Source: Haemonchus contortus
Taxonomy: Eukaryota; Nematoda; Chromadorea; Rhabditida; Trichostrongylidae
Assembly: GCA_000469685.2 (NCBI GenBank)
Contig: LS997565.1
Span: forward strand, 21,006,740 to 21,070,739
Direction of reading: 5' to 3'
DNA: 64,000 nucleotides
Under the pieces are notes generated by a model. The model had not been told where the DNA came from. It saw nothing but the letters and a program-made list of their open reading frames with translations, and made no database searches. Below are positions 59,001-64,000 of this stretch, in pieces. Both the position numbers and the translations under genes were made by a program. Position 1 is the stretch's first letter, and the number at the start of each line of letters is the position of its first letter.

Positions 59001-62000
59001 CGGCAGCCTTTCACAGCTGGATATCCAATGGGATGACCGATATGCCTGTGGCATTGTGCTTGCGAGCAAGAACTACCCTTATAGCAGTGACAAAGGCACT
59101 CCGATCGGTGGGATAGAAAAACGTTTTTTACTTGATGCTATACGATACACAGCCACAAGTCTTACCAATCTAAGCCACACTCAGCCACAAAACATTATCA
59201 ATCTGAGATAATCTGGAGACAAACAGATTTCAGATTTTGCTGGGGAATCGGAGGATGCGGTTGTTTTTCATGCAGGGACCAAAAAATCGAAAGATGGAAG
59301 AGGTTGTTTAAAATAGGGATAAACGATTCAGTGAAAGTTCAGCCAGGTTATTCAGTTGAGACAAACGGTGGAAGAATCCTGTGTGTGACGGTTCTCGGAC
59401 AATCTCCGTCTGAGGCTCGTCTGGAGGCGATTCGTGCCAGCGATGCCATTCACTTCGAAGGGAAGTTCTTTCGAAGAGACATTGGTCTTGGAAAGCAAAG
59501 GTTTTTTTTCTCAAATTTTCGAGCTAATAGGATTCGAGAAATTTCGTATTCTTTCTCAGAAGTTGTTTGACAAGGACTTCTGAGAGTCCATCAAACAGAT
59601 TTTTGGGCACTATTTACCCTTTACTGCCCCACCTTGTCGAGAATGGGCTGGATTTCTACCGAATGCTTTCAAAGAAGATGAAACCGACTAGAAACTTTTC
59701 TACAGGGGTAATTTGACCCGTAGAACACGAATATTGCATCCATTTGTCATAAAGATGCCTAGCGCTCGCGCTACAGGCGCCTGCGCCAAATCGCTGGGTC
59801 ACCGCTCCTGCTGAAAACATGCCCCTAACTAATGTCTCAGGCGTCTCCATGATGAGTGGATGCGATATTCGTGTTCTACGGGTCAAATTACCCTTCTAGG
59901 CAAGTTTCTAGCCGGTTTCATCTTCTTTGAAAAAATCCGATAGAAATCCAGCCCTTTCTCGACAGTGTGGGACAGTAAAGGGTAAATAGTGCCGATTTTT
60001 GTTCTGGGAATCATATTACAATATATTGTATTTAACATTTAGCTCTGTAAACTCGCTGACCTATGAAGACTCCGGGGTAAATATCAGTGAGGGGAATGCG
60101 TTCGTAAATGACATTAAAGGGCTGGTGAAAACCACTCTTAGAGAAGGAACAGAACAGGTGAGCACGTTGTTTTACCAATCCGCTAATATACAGAGTGGGT
60201 CAAAGTAATGGAAAATAATAAAAACAGAGGAAAAACGTGATTCAGGCTTGAACGTAGGGCAATCCATTCTGTTGCTCCAATGTACACCTTCTATGTAGAC
60301 CAGTGGATCATCGGAGTATGGTCAGTAGTCGTTCTTTCAGATCGGTGGGTTTGGAGCTGTCATTGATCTGAAGAAGGCTGGCTTTCGAAATGGTGCAGAG
60401 TTGGTGATTGGTATAGACGGAGTTGGAACGAAAATCGAGGTGGGTTTCAGAATTTCGTCATGCAGCTGAGAAGAGCCTCATGGTTGAGGGTCAAGTGCGA
60501 ACTTCGTTATTTTTTTAGTGCTTACCAGATACTTGGTAGTTTCTGGTCTTGGAGTTCTGCCAGGCCGATGGTGACTATTAAAACAATGGTCCAACAAAAC
60601 AGCGCTCTTCCAGATAGCCGATGCCCTGAGAGACTACTCAGATATTGGATATGATGTCGTTGGCATGTGCGTCAATGACGTCCTCTGTCACTGTGCCGCA
60701 CCCATCGCTTTTGTGGACTACTATGTTAGCGGACGACTGAACAGAGAACAAGCCCGAAAGGTGGTTGCTTCCATCGCCAAGGCATGTGTTGAGTGTGACT
60801 GCAGCTTGGTTGGTGAGTTGCAGTAGTAGTCGTTTGATGAGAGAAAGTTGTAAAGATTTTAATAAGTGAGTGACGCGAATCCTGACGAACAGTGATCCCG
60901 AAACCTCTCCGCATTACAAAACGAATAAAATCTTTGGGTGTTAAACAATCCCGTCTGAGGGCTGCGCCTCGCAGTCGACTTCCATTCAAAATCGTAGTGA
61001 CGGAGTGCATGCGTATGTGGTCTATACAATGAATTGTGGTTGGCAATCGATGTGGAAGTCAGTGCTTCTATCCCCCCAGACGAGTCTGGTACCAACTAAT
61101 CGACCCCAGAGAGATGGATGGTCTGGTTGGTCTAGGCGGATATCGATGCGGAATTGGAACCCGTGCTCATGCGTGTGTGATGGTGCTACATGCCACCTAC
61201 AGCTCCAAACTCTAGGTATATGTTGGGTTGATGCGAAAGCCTTCAGAAGAAACTTTTCTGTCACAACCTACGCATTTCTCGTGAGAACCTTTGCCGTTAC
61301 CAAACCATAGCCACAATTTAGAAGAATCTAAAGTGACCACCATCAATATTCAAAGTCCTTGAGAGCTTCTCTGTAAATCATGTGGCAGTTATCGACAAAT
61401 GAGCCCTGAACAGCCGTACTGTACTGGAGGTGGCGTGGTTCCGGTGCTCCACTGTCCCTGACATCAACACTGCACTCGGAGAGGAAGTGGCCGACCGTGC
61501 GGCTGCGAGCCGTTTATTCATTCGCTTTCGTTTTGGAGATACGACGTTCGACGATGACTTCGTCGGATGCTAACAACGGTGACTGACTTCTCAGCAATGT
61601 GAAGAAGAAGCCGGAGCTGAGATCGACGATTTGGTAAAGCTCCCGGTTGCGATCAAAGCAACGCTGTTCGAAACATTCACAAACACGGTTCCAGGAAGGT
61701 TCTTGCTCTATGATACGCATCAATTGACCGATGATCTCTGCTACGAACGTTTGAAGGTTCTCCTCGTCGTCAAATGTTATGCACCTCACATTGTTCTGGA
61801 GGGAGAGGGAAAAATGTAATCCGTTCGCTCAAGATCCGAAGAATGCAGGGGATGCTGAAGGACCACCCAATTGAGCTCTTATCGTTAGAGTGCGGCTTTA
61901 ACGACGTATGCAGAATAGACCCTAACGTTGTAGTAAAATATGGTTTGGTTTTGTTGCCAGACTTTCGGTTTTTGGTTATTTCTTCCTGGAGCGACCTTTC

Positions 62001-63911
62001 TTTCTTTGTTTCATATTCATGTAAATGTAAAGAGTTCACCCACTGAATCCTTTCATCTAATTTGTTGGAGTTTCATACGTTTCATACCTGGCTGGAGTAG
62101 CCTTTTCGTTTATGTGCTATGAGAAATAGATAATAGTTTTTGTAGGGTAGTAGTAGTATTACCCCACCAACTAAACCCTTTTCGTGGCCTACTGGCTTTT
62201 TGTTCTTTCTATTCCTTTTTATATCTTTTTTCTTAGTTAATAAATAGAGCAGTCTTCTTGCCTGTTGATTTCTACGCATAAGTTATGTGGCTCATCTTTG
62301 GCTCGGGCTATTTGAAGGGATCATGAACTCATTGCTTCCAGGTGGTGAAACTGCTGAAATGCCAGGCGTCTACGGCGCTGCTCAATGGGATCTAGCTGGA
62401 TGTGCCGTGGCTGTGCGTGATCCTCACTGGCCTAAGCTTCCAGCTTCTGAAAGGTTTGCAGCATAGCTGATAAATTACGCTAGGAATCAAATTCCAAGTT
62501 CTCTCATCTTGAAACCTCGGCATTGCTGTTGTTCTTGAAAATGTTAGTTTTGCGTCTGCCTCGAGGTTGTTAGGTGGAAATCTTTATTTTGGCCAACGTT
62601 TCGACGGACTCGTCGTTTTCAAAAGCCTCACTTCCACCGCGAGGCCTTTGAAAACGACGAGTCCGTCGAAACGTTGGCCAAAATAAAGATTTCCACCGAA
62701 CAACCTCGAGGCAGAAGCAAAACTGACATTTACGCTAGGAACTTTTGTATGCTCGTCATGATGCATATTCAGTTGTCACAGTACAGCAAAAAGTCTGAAA
62801 GCTAGCCCAATCGCAAGATGAGTAAGACCTCTTTTCATCATTCTTGGAGGACGCAGAGTATCTGTTGGGAGGAGGGCCATATAGGTTCACAAAAAGGAGA
62901 GGAGATCCATTCACCAATATTCATTATGAGAGAAGTCCACTAACAAAGTCTATCAGAGCATTGTAACTATTTAGACTTTCTATCGATTTCTATTTTTCCA
63001 TGGACGCCCCTCGAGAATTCTTTCCCTACATCATGTAGTGAAGAGGCGCTACGCTCAGCGAAGCCATTTCGCACTTCTCATGGAAATACCTACATTTGCT
63101 GACTGATGTTTCTTGAAGCCTTCAGCTTGGCTGGAAGGCTGTCATGATACCGTCTGTCGGAATAGCAGAGAGGCTTCTTCTGTATATTTTTCCCCTGAGA
63201 AGATAAGCTTCTTTCAACAGAAACACATTTTTTAGTGTCTTTAGCCGTCGTTGAGTCAGTGAATGGACGGAAGGGTAGCATTCCAAGCGTATCTAATAAT
63301 ATTTCTAATTTTAGCATATGTGTTGGCGATGTCCTGATAGGTTTGCCGTCCTCAGGCCTACATTCCAATGGATTTTCTCTGGTTAGGAAGATTTTCAAAA
63401 TGAACGAAATACAGTACAACGATAAGACGCCATGGAATTCGGAGCAGACCTTCGGTTTGTCGTTTGAACTTCCCCAAGTTTGCTTTATTTGGATGATACC
63501 GTTTTGAAGTCTTGTAAGTACAATTCTACTTTCACTTGAGTTCTAACAAATTCGCTAAATTTAATGTTTTAGGGCAGATTTTACTAACTCCCACACGTCT
63601 ATATGTTACATCTGTACTTCCGCTACTGAAAGAAGGCCTTGTAAAGGGATGTGCTCATATAACCGGAGGAGGAATAGCAGAAAATCTTCCTCGAGTGCTC
63701 AGCAGTGGCAGTAATTTGGCTATGGAAGTGAGGCTATTATGCTAATTGTAGGAGCACTTCAAAAACTTTTGTTTCTTTGGAGATATTTGAGCCACTTTCA
63801 CAAAGAATTTTTGTAGGTTGATGTGGCTTCGTGGAAAAAGCCTGATATTTTCAATTGGCTGGCTGGAATGGGACCCGTCGAACCAGACATGATGTTTCGT
63901 ACTTTCAATTG
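44076..63911 (+). CDS. gart: Trifunctional purine biosynthesis protein (GARS-AIRS-GART), 5' 18 exons, gene runs off the right edge
   Basis: Encodes GAR synthetase then AIR synthetase of de novo purine synthesis (cytosolic in known homologues); the GAR transformylase domain would lie beyond the window. Exons: 44076-44202, 46921-47084, 47149-47252, 47690-47801, 56795-56860, 56917-57010, 57594-57707, 57895-57980, 58945-59107, 59234-59302, 59356-59500, 60043-60157, 60341-60439, 60614-60812, 62342-62453, 63315-63454, 63573-63727, 63817-63911 (open). All 17 introns are GT-AG and keep frame, giving about 719 residues. Motifs seen: GNGGREHAL (8-16), ATP-grasp [10 protein letters not shown] (141-150), [17 protein letters not shown], then [12 protein letters not shown] (477-484), [37 protein letters not shown]. 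The start is chosen because [11 protein letters not shown] matches the family N-terminus. Exons 1 and 2 join slightly short against the vertebrate enzyme, so a tiny exon may be missed. Several donors are weak (GTTGTT, GTTTTT). Confidence 0.96.
44275..44465 (+). other. GC-rich island with ORF ending at a strong splice donor, intron 1 of the purine gene
   Basis: CpG-dense sequence much richer than its surroundings (stretches such as GTCGCACGCGGCGGGTCGG). It lies in the plus ORF 44095-44493 and reaches AGAGAAG followed by GTAAGG at 44457. It could be an alternative exon, a regulatory island or a repeat fragment. No acceptor or homology supports an exon. Confidence 0.25.
44693..45235. mobile_element. 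TTAA-flanked non-autonomous element (AGGCAC family) in intron 1 of the purine gene
   Basis: Begins AGGCACCATTCAC and ends TCGTGAACGGTGCCT, inverted termini, with TTAA on both sides (44689-44692, 45236-45239). A TTAA duplication is the hallmark of piggyBac-type transposons, so this is best read as a piggyBac-like MITE. It contains a nested palindrome (44894-45048). No transposase coding. Confidence 0.7.
44894..45048. repeat. Internal palindrome with ~69-bp arms and 15-bp loop
   Basis: Arms 44894-44962 and 44978-45048 are inverted copies with only a few mismatches, for example the shared core CAATTTGCCAATTTGCAATT. It would form a strong stem in DNA or in the purine-gene pre-mRNA. Confidence 0.85.
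45376..45633 (-). pseudogene. Non-LTR retrotransposon (LINE) reverse transcriptase C-terminal fragment
   Basis: The 85-codon minus-strand ORF starts [20 protein letters not shown] and continues with [12 protein letters not shown]. This resembles the conserved tail of nematode RTE/CR1-like LINE ORFs (MRMLRW-CG-TR-DR-RNE ... RWFGHV-RRP). Only the terminal region is present, so this is a dead 5'-truncated fragment in intron 1 of the purine gene. Clade assignment is from recall of the motif. Confidence 0.7.
45705..46057. repeat. Inverted repeat with ~126-bp arms
   Basis: The left arm 45705-45830 (AGTCGCTTTTGAATCCCAGG part) pairs with the right arm 45931-46057 (CCTGGGATTTAGAAGCGACT) with moderate divergence; ~100-bp spacer. 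Decayed foldback in intron 1 of the purine gene; no TSD seen. Confidence 0.65.
47950..50569. mobile_element. 2.62-kb TA-flanked foldback element with ~1.05-kb arms
   Basis: The left arm (47950 to about 49030) is the reverse complement of the right arm (about 49490 to 50569). In long stretches compared by eye only isolated mismatches occur. Termini are CAATACCC...GGGTATTG, flanked on both sides by TA (47948-47949, 50570-50571), consistent with Tc1/mariner-type integration. Each outer arm contains a smaller perfect palindrome, GAAAAAGACGCG. The same 70-codon ORF occurs on both arms in opposite strands (48414-48626, 49893-50105). I see no transposase. The near-identity implies a young insertion or arm gene conversion. 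Confidence 0.8.
49031..49489. other. Unpaired loop of the large foldback
   Basis: Single-copy spacer between the two arms. It holds a short plus-strand ORF (49248-49436, 62 codons) without a recognised motif, and the minus-strand ORF 48877-49107 spans the arm-loop junction. No function assigned. Confidence 0.4.
51004..51312 (-). repeat. LTR-like direct repeat, 3' copy (relative to the helicase)
   Basis: About 309 bp, clearly similar in the same orientation to 56002-56314, roughly three-quarters identical by eye. On the minus strand it begins TGTAAGCC after a purine tract (AAAGTGGGGGG), contains TATAAAATGCGTGGAC and ends near CA. The poly(A) signal of the other copy is mutated here to AATAGA. 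Organisation (TATA box, then poly(A) signal, TG...CA ends, preceding polypurine tract) is LTR-like. An ordinary duplicated repeat is the alternative. Confidence 0.6.
51866..54446 (-). pseudogene. Decayed SF1 (UPF1/ERI-7-like) helicase inside intron 4 of the purine gene
   Basis: Reading down the minus strand, helicase parts appear in the correct order but in different frames. 54255-53653 is an N-terminal region ending in a Q-motif-like [12 protein letters not shown]. About 53650-53605 is [13 protein letters not shown] where GTGKT is expected, one frame away. 53037-52740 has motif Ia, [11 protein letters not shown]. About 52610-52472 has [16 protein letters not shown] and DVNQLEPH (motif II/III region) with Walker B DEAS replaced by LFSS. 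About 52340-52140 has SHYNPAEA, then a frame change into 52160-51866 with motif [12 protein letters not shown] and [10 protein letters not shown], ending in TAG. 54446-54204 may be a further N-terminal exon. The AT-rich gap 53040-53600 looks like an intron. With no Walker A lysine, no DE box and at least two frame breaks, an active helicase is unlikely. Closest known relatives by motif style are the UPF1/MOV10/ERI-6/7 group; this is from recall, not a search. Confidence 0.8.
56002..56314 (-). repeat. LTR-like direct repeat, 5' copy (relative to the helicase)
   Basis: About 313 bp matching 51004-51312. On the minus strand it has TGTAGAATC at its start, TATAAAATGCGTGGAC, a CACAATAAACTG poly(A) signal about 150 bases downstream, and ends in GGTGGCA followed by GCGAGCCC, a possible primer-binding-site region. 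Similarity partly continues past the expected outer end (CTCCCCATTT against CCCCCCACTTT on the plus strand), so a nested or tandem origin is not excluded. Confidence 0.55.
57402..57424 (+). repeat. (AAAT)n microsatellite in intron 6 of the purine gene
   Basis: About five tandem AAAT units. Confidence 0.9.
59606..59993. mobile_element. hAT-like MITE (388 bp, 8-bp TSD) in intron 11 of the purine gene
   Basis: Starts GGCACTATTTACCC and ends GGGTAAATAGTGCC; inverted similarity extends over about 140 bp on each side. Flanked by the direct repeat GATTTTTG (59598-59605, 59994-60001). An 8-bp duplication is typical of hAT transposons. No coding capacity. Confidence 0.8.
60925..61206 (-). repeat. tRNA-derived SINE, copy 13
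   Basis: Reverse-strand copy in intron 14 of the purine gene. It shares the family's 3' part (ATTTTGAATGGAAGTCGA on the minus strand) and reaches the degraded pol III head near 61200. Confidence 0.75.
61514..61795 (-). CDS. Candidate antisense exon or small gene in intron 14 of the purine gene
   Basis: A 91-codon minus-strand ORF (from 61789) is preceded by a pyrimidine tract and CAG acceptor (TCCCTCTCCCTCCAG, exon from 61795) and ends in TAA overlapping an AATAAA poly(A) signal at 61513-61518. The composition is protein-like: acidic start, then amphipathic [15 protein letters not shown], a cysteine pair CECFEQRC, and a basic end. I do not recognise a family, and upstream exons were not found. 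It may be a nested gene's last exon, a transposon remnant or chance. Confidence 0.35.
   Translation of the reverse strand, partial: NNVRCITFDDEENLQTFVAEIIGQLMRIIEQEPSWNRVCECFEQRCFDRNRELYQIVDLSSGFFFTLLRSQSPLLASDEVIVERRISKTKANE
62538..62732. repeat. Near-perfect hairpin, 92-bp arms and 11-bp loop, intron 15 of the purine gene
   Basis: Arms 62538-62629 and 62641-62732 are reverse complements with about five differences (core CAACGTTTCGACGGACTCGT). It ends near AAATGTTAG/CTGACATTT. No clear TSD. The spacing resembles a long pre-miRNA or foldback transposon; the origin is unresolved. Confidence 0.85.
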
Positions 63912-64000
63912 GTATGTTTGGTTATGTAGACGAAAGTGGAAAGTGTATATTAGCCTTTTGTGACCTTGCTAACAAGGTGATCCTGAACATGGATGGATGA

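Overview
This window looks like a gene-poor, repeat-rich stretch of a clade V parasitic nematode genome, probably strongylid or hookworm-like. The evidence is short exons separated by long introns, nematode-type TTTCAG splice acceptors, likely spliced-leader acceptors just upstream of both start codons, a strongly decayed non-LTR retrotransposon tail, and many short non-autonomous transposons. The species assignment is inference. No ribosomal RNA gene, functional tRNA gene, CRISPR array or bacterial-style operon was seen.

Layout. Positions 1 to 32.8 kb hold no gene I can identify. They contain tRNA-derived SINEs, several MITE families with recognisable target-site duplications, simple repeats and one candidate decayed retrocopy (23.66-24.53 kb, minus strand). 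Positions 32,838-38,705 carry a complete nine-exon plus-strand gene for a 381-residue membrane protein. It has an N-terminal hydrophobic segment, EGF-like cysteine modules, a second membrane segment and a cytoplasmic tail with two PPxY motifs. Positions 38.7-44.0 kb are repeats plus one doubtful cysteine-rich ORF. From 44,076 to beyond the right edge runs the plus-strand gene for the trifunctional purine enzyme (GARS-AIRS-GART). Eighteen exons can be assembled, covering the whole GARS domain and most of AIRS. The C-terminal GART transformylase domain lies outside the window.

The introns of the purine gene are the most interesting part. Intron 4 (9 kb) holds two insertions. The first is a 2.62-kb TA-flanked foldback whose ~1.05-kb arms are almost identical. 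The second is a ~5.3-kb block bounded by ~310-bp direct repeats with LTR-like features; inside it, on the minus strand, is a broken superfamily-1 (UPF1/ERI-7-like) helicase with degraded Walker A and B motifs. Other introns carry a TTAA-flanked element with an internal palindrome, an 8-bp-TSD hAT-like MITE, a perfect-looking 92-bp-arm hairpin, a SINE, and a candidate antisense exon. The purine gene's pre-mRNA should therefore contain several long hairpins.

Repeat families recognised, with evidence from multiple copies or TSDs: a tRNA-derived SINE (13 copies); a ~257-bp MITE with 9-bp TSDs (three full copies and one shrunken); a TTAA/AGGCACAGTTCACG element family (about nine full or partial copies); a TA-flanked Tc1/mariner-like MITE (two copies); and single-copy foldbacks.
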